Part shown: one piece after another, positions 36,501 to 46,830 of the stretch
How the letters are laid out: every line of letters starts with the position of its first letter
How positions within the stretch are numbered: the stretch's first letter is position 1
NCBI GenBank assembly: GCA_963920705.1
Contig: OY987232.1
Span: forward strand, 9,469,422 to 9,533,421
Source: Odiellus spinosus
Taxonomy: Eukaryota; Arthropoda; Arachnida; Opiliones; Phalangiidae
DNA length: 64,000 nt
Reading direction: 5' to 3'
Notes under the pieces: model-generated
The model's input: only the letters and a program-made list of their open reading frames with translations
What the model was told of the DNA's origin: nothing
Database searches by the model: none
Program-made: the position numbers and the translations under genes

Positions 36501-38607
36501 TATAGAACATCAAATTTGGTTGTGATGTCACACTTTTTTAAGGCCAATAGATAATATTTTTTACATTATTTAAGGCCGATTCAGACTAGGATTTTTGCTG
36601 AAAACCCTCCCCCAACTTTTGCTGTACGATTTTAGTTGTACAACTTCGTTTTCACACAGAAGCGCAAAAATTGCACAACTCCTAATGCAATTTTCCCGAC
36701 TTCACGCCATCTATGACGTCATAATTCGATTTCTAGTTATAAATATTCAGACTAGAGGGCGCAATTTCCGAAAAAAAATAGAACCACGAGGTGGTAAAAA
36801 AGTCTGAACTGAACTGAACTTTACATTTGGTTATTTTTCTTCCTGTATGCTATAAAAATCATGAACTTGTGGCGAGGCTTAATAGTTGGCTGAAATTAAG
36901 TCATTAGATTTTAGTATTTAAAATGGAAGTAACCATTCAAAATAAAAAAAAAGCCTTGGCTAAAATTGCGCTATTAAGTTCTCTTAAAACCAAAAATATG
37001 TCAAACAGTAAAAATAGGAGTATTTACGCGAAGCGTTAAGCCTAGGCTTGTGAAAATGGCCCTAATAATTTATCCGCGAAATACGTCGCAATGTTGAATC
37101 AGCAAAAGTTGTACAACTTCGGCTTTCACATTTCACGATTAATTGTACATCAAAAGTTGTAACCCAAGTTTTACAGCAAAAATCCTGTAGTCTGAATGGG
37201 CCTTTAATGTGTATTAAAAATTTTAAAATTCTGGGTTAAGCCATTTTAAAGAAACTTCAAATATAAAATGTCTGAAATTTAAAGATTAAAATTTTTCTGC
37301 TTGATGATATAAAATGGTTCCCAATTGACAGTCTTATGGAGTAACTGTTACTCTTTAGAACTCTGTAGATTGTCACAAAAACCCTGACTATTTAAAGAGA
37401 GCACAATAAGGCTCATAAGACAGGCATGGCCCAACTACTAGGCAACTGATTTTAAAGAGTCTTTGAACTGATATTCGAAAATCAATGGGATACTCGTTCA
37501 GCCCTAAATCAAGACCTTAATCCATTTCTTTTGTAACGCGGAAAATTTTGCCTCTTTAATTTTTGGCCTGATCTGAGCGTACCTGATTGTGATATTTCCC
37601 CATTAATATCAAGATTAACTACTCTAAATTCTTCCCCAGCTTCCCTTCCTGTTCACTTAGTATTTTTCCCTTTACTTTTTACTTACGAAGGTCTTGATTA
37701 ATGTTGATCAGCTAATTTGTAATTGAAGAGGCGTTGATTTAATAAAAATCAATTCTTTTATTCATTTGACTCTATAATCTTTAACTGCCGGACGAACGCC
37801 ACGGGATTAACTAAAATTTGACTGCCCTCGTTGACAGTCGCGAAGAGGATAGTGGACACTTTTCGTTCTCTTTACTTTTTTTTTTTTTTTTCACCTCCTC
37901 TCTAGGAGGTGGGGGTAGATAGAAGGATGACCGCAGTTGATCCGAGAATTTTTTTGTAGATTTTTACCAGGCTTACTGTCGTCCTCTTTGATCCGTTGCA
38001 TTTTCTTAGAAATTCAGTTTTTCTTAGCATTAGTACACTATGGACAGTTAACTTAAGAACCCAAGGCGCATAATTTGAAATCCACCCACTACATTTAAAT
38101 AAAGCTAAAAAAAAAGTGCTAATTAGAAAAAAAAACCTAAATTTTTAGATTTTCTTTATACTCTTTTTAATCAAAATGTGAAAAATACAAAAATTACAAA
38201 GTTAATTTGTTCAAACCCGCCAATGATTTGGCGCTAATTCATATTTTATCATCAAAGCTGTGAAATTATTTCCAAAGACATTTCATATTGAAAAGACCAT
38301 AAATGCTGATGCCAAAGAGTGTTGTCTTTGAAATGACATATTTATTTTATTAAAAACTACATAGAGACTTGAAACATCCCCATGTAGATTTTAATTGATA
38401 AAATTAAATCTTTAATGTTATACTTGGCCAGCCAGAAGTGGAGTACTTCTGACTCTTAACGTGTTGGCCGCTAAATTAAACTATGAAGATTTATAAAGGT
38501 TTTATTGTTTCAGAGGAGGAATGGTTCAAACGGCTGAGCAGTATGAATTTGTTCATCAAGCTCTAAGTTTGTTTGAGAGAAGACTTCCTGAACAGAATGG
38601 TGAGTGA
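20582..38607 (+). CDS. KIM-family protein tyrosine phosphatase, eight 3' exons covering the catalytic domain
   Basis: Exons inferred from splice sites and homology: 20582-20681, 22994-23072, 23138-23214, 25385-25523, 25922-26035, 32676-32839, 36107-36220, 38514-38607. They encode, in order, EFW/EIPMN; the pTyr-loop [45 protein letters not shown]; the WPD loop [13 protein letters not shown]; the P-loop [10 protein letters not shown]; and the Q-loop [30 protein letters not shown] and EIPMN are hallmarks of the PTPN5/PTPN7/PTPRR (fly PTP-ER) group, which dephosphorylates MAP kinases. The P-loop serine codon is split AG|T between exons 6 and 7. The CDS ends at TGA 38605-38607 with AATAAA at 38611. 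Phases agree at every junction except exon 4/5. The 5' exons with the kinase-interaction motif are not seen. Confidence 0.9.
22068..22476. mobile_element. Mariner-like MITE in intron 1 of the phosphatase
   Basis: The left arm (TACAGGCTGTTTTGAAAATG...) and the right arm (its complement, ending CGAAACACCCTGTTTA) are inverted repeats of about 150 bp. They share GGACCGAGCTACAGTG-like and AAGACGAAAATGTTCTATGA blocks. TA dinucleotides flank the ends and the termini read ACAGG(G/C)TG, as in Tc1/mariner-type elements. It is non-coding. Confidence 0.8.
24127..24210 (+). pseudogene. Possible THAP-like zinc finger start
   Basis: An ATG is followed by [10 protein letters not shown] and a downstream [11 protein letters not shown], similar in layout to the first half of a THAP domain (C-x2-4-C, then a hydrophobic F-P block). 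The rest of the frame to 24402 looks non-coding. If real, it is a relic of a P-element-type transposon. This is a weak call. Confidence 0.25.
24835..25020. repeat. Relative of the 240-650 minisatellite
   Basis: It has the same TTACTAACCAAATA / AACAACTTAAAA / AACTTAATAC building blocks as the window start, in degenerate tandem order, in an intron of the phosphatase. Confidence 0.65.
27540..27577. repeat. Poly-T tract (about 38 T)
   Basis: An uninterrupted T run about 40 bp upstream of the copia gag relic. Length errors are likely in such a run. Confidence 0.9.
27616..28905 (+). pseudogene. Copia gag-protease relic
   Basis: A possible primer-binding site (TGGTAGAAGAGCT, 27616-27628) resembles the initiator-Met half-tRNA site of copia elements. 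Gag starts at 27738 ([18 protein letters not shown], then [18 protein letters not shown]), stops at 28071, and continues in another frame from 28087 ([30 protein letters not shown]). The zinc knuckle survives as CHKCQIIG but has lost its histidine and last cysteine. A protease-like WIID-x-VATHHFC follows near 28633. Gag, knuckle and protease are all broken. The relic is cut at 28905 by an LTR. Confidence 0.85.
28906..29459. mobile_element. Solo copia LTR
   Basis: It starts TGTAACGGTT and ends AACGGTTACA, with AAGT on both sides (28902-28905 and 29460-29463), consistent with a short target duplication. It shares blocks with the LTR at 18193-18909. No internal region is attached on either side in the matching orientation, so a solo LTR is the simplest reading. 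Confidence 0.7.
29460..29980 (-). pseudogene. Copia gag relic of a second family
   Basis: On the minus strand, an ATG at 29980 starts [20 protein letters not shown]. After a frame break the reading continues as [40 protein letters not shown] and [12 protein letters not shown]. These are the UBN2-type Gag blocks of copia elements. The frame ends where the LTR begins (29459). Confidence 0.85.
30314..30747. mobile_element. hAT-like MITE, very GC-rich
   Basis: Perfect 14-bp TIRs TAGACTCCGACGCC / GGCGTCGGAGTCTA are flanked by a perfect 8-bp duplication GTTGGAAA (30306-30313 and 30748-30755). The subterminal regions carry many GGCGCGCC and GCCGCC copies (for example near 30325, 30364, 30390, 30676). 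It is non-coding; open frames across it are artefacts. Confidence 0.9.
30985..31147 (+). pseudogene. P-element/THAP9-type transposase fragment
   Basis: The frame reads [21 protein letters not shown] followed by [19 protein letters not shown] and a stop. This matches the segment of P-like transposases in which a GF-x-(V/I)-x-x-(V/T)-x-CD block leads to an N-rich turn. The flanks do not extend it. It differs from the P-like relic at 44.7-46.8 kb. Confidence 0.55.
33255..33445. mobile_element. CCCTTAC-family MITE
   Basis: The ends are CCCTTTCCAAATAGAG and TTTTTTCGGTAAGGG, flanked by TA. The arms gaggtcttggggaagtc and gacttccccaagac are complementary. Same family as 1-64 and 53337-53560. Confidence 0.8.
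33626..34310. mobile_element. Foldback (palindromic) element, ~280-bp arms
   Basis: The left arm starts TAGGTAAAAACCAGTTGGGC; the right arm is its complement, ending GTTTTTATCTA. Both arms contain a gccctcccttct block and several TAATATCTGYCCATT units. The right arm has one extra such unit. It lies in intron 6 of the phosphatase, with no coding sequence. Confidence 0.9.
34531..35007. repeat. Tandem duplication, period 240 bp
   Basis: CTTGGGCCTCTTGCCCTCTT at 34531 recurs at 34771, and the copies run nearly identically to CTTAACGCCGCTGGC-G. The few differences and the AT-rich interior suggest a recent local duplication. Confidence 0.95.
36574..37202. mobile_element. MITE with GGCCGATTCAGAC ends and TTAA-type flanks
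   Basis: The left end GGCCGATTCAGACTAGGATT and right end AATCCTGTAGTCTGAATGGGCC are inverted repeats, with further matching arms (TTGCTG, AAAGTTGTACAACTT). TTTAA flanks both sides (36569-36573 and 37203-37207), compatible with a TTAA-specific piggyBac-like element. The plus-strand frame inside is an artefact. It lies in the last intron of the phosphatase. Confidence 0.75.
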
Positions 38608-41600
38608 ATCAATAAAAGACTACAGCAAAACACTCCGTTGCAAAAAAAAACCAAAAAAAAAACAAAGAATCATCTGGCAATACTTAGGCTTTAAAACTGA
38701 AAAATTTTAAGAAATTCTGTATTGATCAGAAAATTGTTCAAAAAAAGTCGAGCGGCTTTCTAGTTCCTGTTTATTGTGAGGGGGAGAAAAAAGTATACCA
38801 AAGAGTTTAAAAATATACGAGGTTGAGGTGTGTGAGATTAAATTTCTGAGAACCATTTAAAAAACAATTACCATCATCTTCTAAAATTATAACCCTGCAA
38901 AATTTTTTGGAAAACGATATTATTACAAATGGTATCTTTTTTCAGCATCTTGTAGTACCATCGTTAAAGTTATCAAGGAATCTATTCCTAAGTTACAATG
39001 ATGTCTATGCGTGTTTTATAATTTTCTTAGCGAGTGTATTAACGTTAAGAATCATCATTGTTCTTTCTCATCATTCAGTAAAGCTTGGTAGGCATCTAGA
39101 AATTTAAGCTTATAATTTTAGTTTAAAATATGCTTGTAAATGTTTTCCGAAGGTCCATTGACTCACGGTCTTATTAATTGGGATTGCTTATAAATATCTT
39201 GGAATTTGATTTATTTTTATTTAGATAACCAATATTAATGGCAAAAATATCTCTTTAATATTAGTATATTATTTTGAGACACATTTATGCATTGTAGAAT
39301 TGTCGCGACACCTCTAAACTGAAGGGCTGCCTTGGATAGTACATTTAAATACCAAATTCACATACAGGGAAATGCATCTAGGGCAGCACTTGGGTTAAGT
39401 TCCATCGAGAGTTTTCACGCATAATTTGCCCAAAAGACTCACATTAGTAGCAAGCAGACACCGCGTTTTAGGAAGTTTTCTGAGTGTAATAATCTCGTTC
39501 AACGTTCCTATGGTCTTCAATTCATTGCTCTCAATACTAATATTTTTACCGATAGGCAAAATTGATAAATCGAAACAATTTTCAGTTACATATAAATATT
39601 TTTTCAATTTAATGCACTCTGCAAGCGCCATCTATCGCTCTGAATGAGTATCAGTTTGAGAAAATATCAAAAACTTGACGTTTTATAATTGATATCAATT
39701 TCTTACGCTTGAAATCTCATAGTATATACTGATACTTCATTGACATTAGTATCAGATTTTTGATACCAATAGGTTATCTGAGTTATCTTTAAATAATCTA
39801 ATTCATGCACTCTGATTAAGTTGAAATTTACAAAAATAATTCCCTTATCTACTAAGTTGGTTTTCTGCATGACTCTGAAACTGTTAAAAACGGTTAAACT
39901 GGTGTAAAATCTCTCACTTAAGCTCATAAGGAGTACAAGGCTCTGAAATACGTCATAGAACTGTTCAAGGATATATATTTATTTTTAAGGAATAGAAATA
40001 TTTATTGTAAATCCATCAAAATTCGGAGTTTTTATTATAATTATTATAATAAATTGTTCCAGTCGCAATAAAGCTTTAAATCTAAATCTAGAATTAAACT
40101 TTACCACATTTAAACTATTAATATCATGCATCTCTATTAATTTATGCCTTGAACTCCTTGTGAGGAATAAACTTAGCAATATTTTAATGCATGCTCAAAT
40201 TATTAAATATTTTCCTGTCCAGCCGTGACTTTTTTAGGTAAGGGTTCCAAAAGGTCTTTAAGTTTACACGACTCGTGAGCATGTAGGATACGTCTTATTA
40301 ACTTGTTACAAAAAGTGAATTCTCATGCAAGTAAGGCTGGAATTCAGACTTGGTTACCTTTTTCAAACATTGTCTCAAGAGACAAAAATTTCCTAAGCTT
40401 TTAAAATGTTTTAAATACCTTACTCAAACCATTTATCAAAAGACCTTCAGAATTAAATAGGTGGTTTAAATCACGTGTCAAGTATATTTACTAGCTACAT
40501 TGTCTTAAAACAGGTTGAAATCAAAATTTTAATAATTTGACCAGTAAATATCTATTAATAAGCCACTTAATAGAAGAATCCCATGAGATATCATGATAAT
40601 TATATTTAACCCTTTAAATAATTATAAATTCCAAGCATGCGGATTATCAGAGACTTGGTCATGCTATACCGACTATTATGCGAGTATGCAATGGTGGCCC
40701 AAAGGTTATTCCAAAATTACACCAGTAGCAGTAGGTCTCATTCGCTGCCCTTTACACAGGCACCATTGCATTCCTTTATAACAAGATGCAGCTGTAGTAG
40801 GCACTCTAAAACAGAAAATATTGCCCTTCCAAGGCTGGTGTTAACTGTCCAAGGATTTTCGTTGGTTCACAGTTGACTTGTGTTCAGAGTATAGATCTCT
40901 GTCATTAGTGCACATCTCGCTTTAAGGCTGGGCTGATACTCTCACAGGGCATGTTTGCCTATTAAAGGGACTGTCTGCAATTTTCAAATCCCCTTTAAAG
41001 TCGCCTTCTTCTCTAACTTAGCAGACGACGTTGTACAAAACAAATTGTACAGTCAAAGCTAGGCTGCGTGCATAAGGGAAGAGCAATTTATAAAAGTTTC
41101 AGAGCAGATAAGGCCTTTAATGGAACTATCTGCAGTTTGTAAAGCCCCTTTAAAGTTGCCTTCTTAGATGTTGTTGGCCATAAAAAATTATATAGCCATA
41201 CTAAGCTGTGTTTATGAGGCCAGATGATTTTCAAGGGGTTTAATCTATAGCAGATAGCGCTTTTAAAGCATTCAGAAAATACCTGGGAGTTTGTTCAGAA
41301 CTTAGAACAGACTGGAAATTTAAAGTAGACTGAAAATATCAGTGAAATTATTGTTGTGTTTTTATTTCTATCGCTAATTAATATTCTGAGCGAACAATTG
41401 TCATTTAAAATTTCATTTAACTTTTCATTTTTTTTTTTTTTTTTTTTTTTATTGTGTCTGAATTGCACAAAAAATATTCAGAATTTAGCATTATATTTAT
41501 TGAACTCTCACGAAATACAAGATGCCCACATTTTGGCTACTAAAGTTACTTTGACAATATTAAATAGTCTTTTGATTTGGTGATTTTAAGGCATTACGAT

Positions 41601-42589
41601 GTGAATATAAATACTTGTCAGGTGACTTAAAAAGGAAATATAAATTTCAAATTGTTTTTTAGGAATGACCGCACAGTAAACCGCTCACAAATATGGAGAG
41701 TCTTAGTGAGGGCATAGTGATTACATTTGGGTTATATTCTCTTTTTATCTTCTGCAGCGATATCTCTCAGAATTTCACCTACATAAATAAACAGCTTAAT
41801 ATAAGCATCAACACTTATCCTACTAACTACATCGCTAACGGTGATTTTTAATATTTGATTTATACTTACATTTCACGTAAGCTCACACTCAATCACTAAA
41901 ATAAGTATCAAGTCCCATCAATTAATGCTCACATTACAAAGCCCAGTTTGAAAGTCTTATATATATGCCTAATTCATTGTGTATTCATTTTTACTAATGT
42001 TATTAATACCAGAAGGGTGTTATAAGAGAGGGGGCACCTCTGTATATCTTCCTCTGACCACTGCGAACGCATGCAAAATGAGCCTACAGTATATATATTC
42101 TATGAGTATTTGATGTGTTAGTGTCTGGAAGAAAAAAACAAAGGCTTAACGCGCAATTCTGATTGGCTCATGTGATGGGTAGTTTTTAATATCTTCAACC
42201 AAAGCATCCACCATCTACAAAGTTTTTTTTTTTTTTGTATGAGCTTTTGGCCATGTTTAAACCGTCCCCTTAATCCTAATTAAGGATTTAGTCACCAATT
42301 TCGAGAAGTCCCTATGGGGATGTCAACCTTTCGACCTTTCCTACTATAATCTCAGGGTATACTTGTACTAATTCCCTCATATCCTCAAAAAGGAACGTTC
42401 TCCAGGAACCCTTCTAACCCTTCACTAGCGTACTGAGCTATTCTAAATCTCAAAGAACAAAGCTTTTCCCTAGATCGATTAACAGAAAAACTATGTTAAC
42501 TTATAGATAGAAGATAATTGGTTTTTTAATATTTACAATTCAATAAATAATTATCTCTATAGTTACCAACTTGTTTTCAAATTTAGGAA
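38608..42589. other. Intergenic stretch with Helitron-related repeat
   Basis: No gene is recognised. Sequence 40990-41120, and more weakly 41130-41260, resembles the interior of the palindromic module at 7855-7990 (ctaacttagcagacgacg, then a gggaagag block). An isolated family end ttttttaGGTAAGGG lies near 40227-40241. A T run of about 24 lies at about 41429-41450. Confidence 0.5.
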
Positions 42590-43425
42590 CAATTGCATAA
42601 GCCAACTGAACGAGATGGTTGTGCAAATTGAGTATTCCCTCACGGGAAAAAATTTTCCTCGTCAGAAAATTGCAGAATTTGTGGGAAATTTAAGACATTC
42701 ACCCAGGCCAAAAAAACTGACAAAATTCAAGTCGTCTCACATAGTTTGCTTCGTTTAACGGTCGAACCTTTTGCAAATGATATGGGTGGAATGAACTAAT
42801 GTCCTTTAAGGATTTTCCAGACAGTAACGTGGTCGACCTTCAATTGTCTTCGACCCATTCTGGTGCTTGTAGAAGGATCGTCCTCAAAAATAGTTAATTC
42901 TTTTTCTTCGATATTCTCAGGAACGCCTCGTGTTTGAGGTCCAGAATATTGTAATTTACCGGTTTCTCTTAAGCGTCTGTCAACAGTCGTGAACGTTTGG
43001 TAATTGGGTGGTTGTCTTGATGCAGGCGCCGAGTTTCCAAAGCATTTCCTGACCCTGTCCATACATTAGATGCATGCTCAAATACTCGGAATTTGTGAAG
43101 TGCATCATACTTTAAGTTATTCTAAAAGTGTGATTTATTTGTGCAGCACGTTTACTTAAATGCTACAATTGCTAATTGCAACATTATTTTTATCTACTTA
43201 TCAGAAGCCGTTTAAACCTTCCTCTCTCTCTCTCTGTAGTAATTAAAAGATTTATTGAGTAAAACAATATTTTATTTATGGAAAAACCTTAAATCCATTG
43301 ATAGTTGAATTAGCTAATAACATTGTTTATAGTGATAGCACACTTCTAAACGCAATAAGTTCATTAACTAACTTTTATTGATAAGCTTTAAGTCTGTTAT
43401 CTCGTTCGGTTGGCTTATGCAATTG
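42590..43425 (-). mobile_element. TIR element carrying a helix-turn-helix transposase relic
   Basis: CAATTGCATAAGCCAAC at 42590 and its complement at 43409-43425 extend to inverted repeats of about 26 bp (one mismatch, ending GAACGAGAT). No clear duplication is seen at the flanks. The element holds the reading frame at 42796-43062. Confidence 0.65.
42640..43062 (-). pseudogene. Arthropod-type transposase N-terminus (HTH)
   Basis: From 43062 the frame reads VRKCFGNSAPASRQPPNYQT, then VDRRLRETGKL, then GRRQLKVDHVTVWKILKGH, the paired HTH layout of mariner-like transposases common in insects and arachnids. After a frame break near 42797 the typical sequel FHPYHLQKVRPL and RRLEFCQFF follows. The catalytic domain is absent. 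Confidence 0.7.
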
Positions 43426-44693
43426 AAAATAAGTTGGGTAAATCCATAGAATGAGTTTCGCAACTTTTGTGATTTGAAGGCTACTTTTGGGGAGCCAAAA
43501 TTCTGAAACCGTGGGATTTGTGCGCATGATTCATGAGTCTTTTTCACTTACAGTAACCCAAAAAACAAGCACCTGCATTTTTTACAGACTTTTCAGCAAC
43601 ACCCTGTACAAACAGATGAGGACACGAAATTCTTAAAACCAAAACGCATCAAATCACATATATACAAAAAAAGTCCTCCGCACTGTTCCTGGGATGACCA
43701 TTAAGGTCGAACTATATGAAGTCACATCTTACTTGCTGTGCAAGAGATGCACCGAATAAGATATCAGATCAACCGACTGCGGTGAGAATACTTAGTCGAC
43801 GGCTCCTGGACCTTCTTCACTCTCCAAATTTTTAAAGGTTATCCAATGGACAAAATAACACAGGGACGATTCACACCCTATCACTTAACACTATACCATC
43901 TGAAAATGGTTGGATCAATGTTTCCCCTGTCTGACCACTTCACCTCTAGAAGCTAGCTAGCTGGGCGAAACGGATAGAGTGCCGCCATCTAGTTCGCAAA
44001 AACCGCGTATTTTAGTTTCAATGACGTATTTTTTTAAAAAATCGTCTGCTGTTTGAATTTGTCAGATAACCCATGGTTAACCTCAAGCAGTTAGAGTAGT
44101 AAAAAGGTTATAGGGATAATTTAAAGTCGGTAAGTAGTTTTTTGTGGAAATGAACACTTGAAATCTTGACTTTTCATGTGTTAATACATTTTTATATTTA
44201 ATTAATATTGTAAAAATATTTTGGTTACGTAGGAAACATCTTAACTGTTAAGATAAGGAAAAAAAACTTTGCGTTTACTAGCCATGTAGGAGCGATTCAA
44301 GATACAGCTACAAAGACTATATGAAGGGTGTATTTTTTATCCCATTCCCAAAACCAAAGACCAGTTTTGAGAAATGCCAAAAAAGGATAAACTGGTTATC
44401 AAGGGAAGATTTCTCAATAACACGAGTAAATAGTGATACATACAACCCTATTCACAACCTTTTCGTAAGTTATATCTCTCTTAGTTATTAGGAATACGTA
44501 TCAATCTTGAAAACTCCGGCAACAGATAATTCACACGTGACTGAGTCAAAAGACAAAATCGTTCCGACTCAAGTATTTTCAAGAAGACTTCCATATAGAA
44601 AATTAATGTCGTAGGCCTAGTCCCAAAACTATTCAATGACTTTGAAACAATGAATTTTGAATGTGAATTGCGGAATTTTAAACCACCACTAAA
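43426..44693. other. Spacer, no gene recognised
   Basis: It contains an ACACCCTGTAC motif near 43603 that could be an isolated transposon end. Nothing else is supported. Confidence 0.35.
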
Positions 44694-46830
44694 TTGGGCT
44701 GTCCAGGGAAAGACTGTCATAAGATTTTCAGGTTAAAAGAAGGAACCGACAAGGTGGAACTTGCCATTAAACTTGATGCAGAATCGACAGCTTCATACGA
44801 TGTACGAGGGAAGCTGCGCAACGTTGACTTGCTTTCAAACCTCCCAACTAAAGTCAGTAGTTTGAAAAATCTTAATTATCTAGTTACGTTCCTAAACTCT
44901 CGTAAGTTGTGCCCAGGAAATGGGGAGGAGACGTTTCTAACAATACATGAAAGTCGAACTGATAAAATAGGAATTTTAAGTGAATTAACTGGTGGATTAC
45001 ACAGTGATAATTGTCTTCTGCTTTTAATGATGAAATAAAAAGTAGATGCTTTTTGTGTTAGGCAAATGTTAAGCTTGAGCCAGAGCAAAAAGAAAACCGA
45101 AACCATTGCAACATAATTAAAAACCTAAACAAAGAACAACTTTTTCAAACACTAAAGAACACCAAATGTTCCGAAGCCAAATTGTAAACTAAAATAAAGA
45201 GAATACGAGCGCACATGGTTAAGCAAATTAAGAAGCGAAGGCAAGCATTATATGATCAAGATGATGGTTATTTAATGGAGATTTTGAAAAAATTGGCGAT
45301 TTGGACAAAAATAACCCGGATATTTCTAAACTTTTCTTGAGAACACAACCAAAAATGCTGAAAGAAAACCACAAAAATTGAAGAAGATGGGACCCACTGA
45401 TAATTCAGTGGTGTTTATTTACGTACGCAAGATCAGCTGCCCTCTAAAGGACCTTGAACGAATGTGGCTTGTTATTACTACCATCCAAAAGCACCATAGG
45501 TAGACACTCGGATAATTTGGGGACAACCTGAAGATGAAAAAAGATTTTGAAACTATAAAAACAGGAACATCAAGAATACTTCATAATTGCCGTGGACACC
45601 GGTGACATTAGTTGTTATACCATTTGAGTAACGCAGAGGTCGAAATTTCTCAATATAAATCTGAACTTTATAAAGAGAAACCCGTGGCATCACACATTCT
45701 TCAGTTCATGATTAGGAGCGTGACAAATGGTTTTTGCTACAAATTCCTTAAAAGCTGAAAATCTTGATTCGCTATGGTGAGAAGCTGTTCAAAAGTTAGA
45801 ACTCTCTGGCTTTTAAAATATTAGGAGTTGCTTGTGATGGAGCAAGTATGAACCGAAAATGTTTCAACTTAAATTTTAAAGACCAGGAATCTAAATGCAC
45901 AAATACTTTCGATCGAGAAAGGTCTATATTTTTTATTTGTGACGTACGTACCACATCTTATAAAGACAGTCCGGAATTGCCTAGCAAACAATGAAGAGGG
46001 TTGTAACTACCGATTAATGAAAGTGAACAGAGAAACTTTAAAATGGGCAACCATTAGAGACCTCTATAATTTGAATAGGCCAATCAATTTTAGGAAACTG
46101 AACAAATTAACATCGGACCACATCTCGAAAATCGCGTGAAAGTCAAGTATGCCACTCAACAAATGGTATGATATCATGAATGTAGGTCATCTTTCGAAGG
46201 GATACCGCAACAGAAATCCAAATCCATACCCTTTTAGGCATACTAATGACTCAAGGCTAGATGTAAGATACTCTACAAAACTTATTTCATTTTGACTGTA
46301 CTTAATACTTGATATTATGTCATTTAGTGGCTGATGCCTGGATGAATGGGAAGAGTATGTTAAAGCTTTAGATGTGAAAAAAAGAAAGTAAAAAGAAGAT
46401 GCTTCTTAGTCAACACACCTTGTATAAAATTATATGAAAGTTCCTCATTACAAGCTCAGTTATTAATTGCTATAATTTTCCAGCTAATGCGGTATTGGAG
46501 ATAATACCCTTTTTGCTTAACAAAGGCACAAAATTGATTTTAACTGCGCACTTGAATCAGGATCCAATTGAACAGCTCTTAGAAGGCACCTACAAATTTG
46601 CGAATCTGGATACAAACCAACAGTTTACCAATTTTCCATAAATACCCAGAGACTTCGCAAATTGGGGGAGTTACCACAAAAATAATCATCTGATGAAATT
46701 TCTACCCTTTCAAATTCATTTGCAGGAGGACCTATTCCTAACTGCTCAAATGTGTGGGAATAAGAACTCATACTGTTTTAAATTCATAGATTCATCATTT
46801 AGGCATTAGCTTAGGTTTAAAAATTAAAAG
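44694..46830 (+). pseudogene. P-element-type transposase, heavily decayed
   Basis: Blocks in the correct order but in several frames: FLNSRKLCPGNGEE (44897-44940), IWGQPEDEK, NLDSLWWEAVQKLELSGF (about 45763) followed by a CDGAS-like motif, the PHLIKTVRNCL box (about 45945-45975, typical PHL-K-RN), LTSDHISK then KVKYATQQM (about 46110-46165), and the C-terminal LNQDPIEQLL (about 46553-46583). The family gives an RNase-H-like DDE transposase with GTP-dependent joining. Many frameshifts and stops make this a relic. No TIRs were identified. Confidence 0.75.

Noticed and set aside
36595..36807. 70-residue frame
   Set aside because: It lies inside the arm of a MITE with TTAA-type flanks.
37890..37920. 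Helitron 3' end at the CACCTCC/GGAGGTG hairpin
   Set aside because: A hairpin is present but no CTRR follows at the right distance and no partner 5' end was found.
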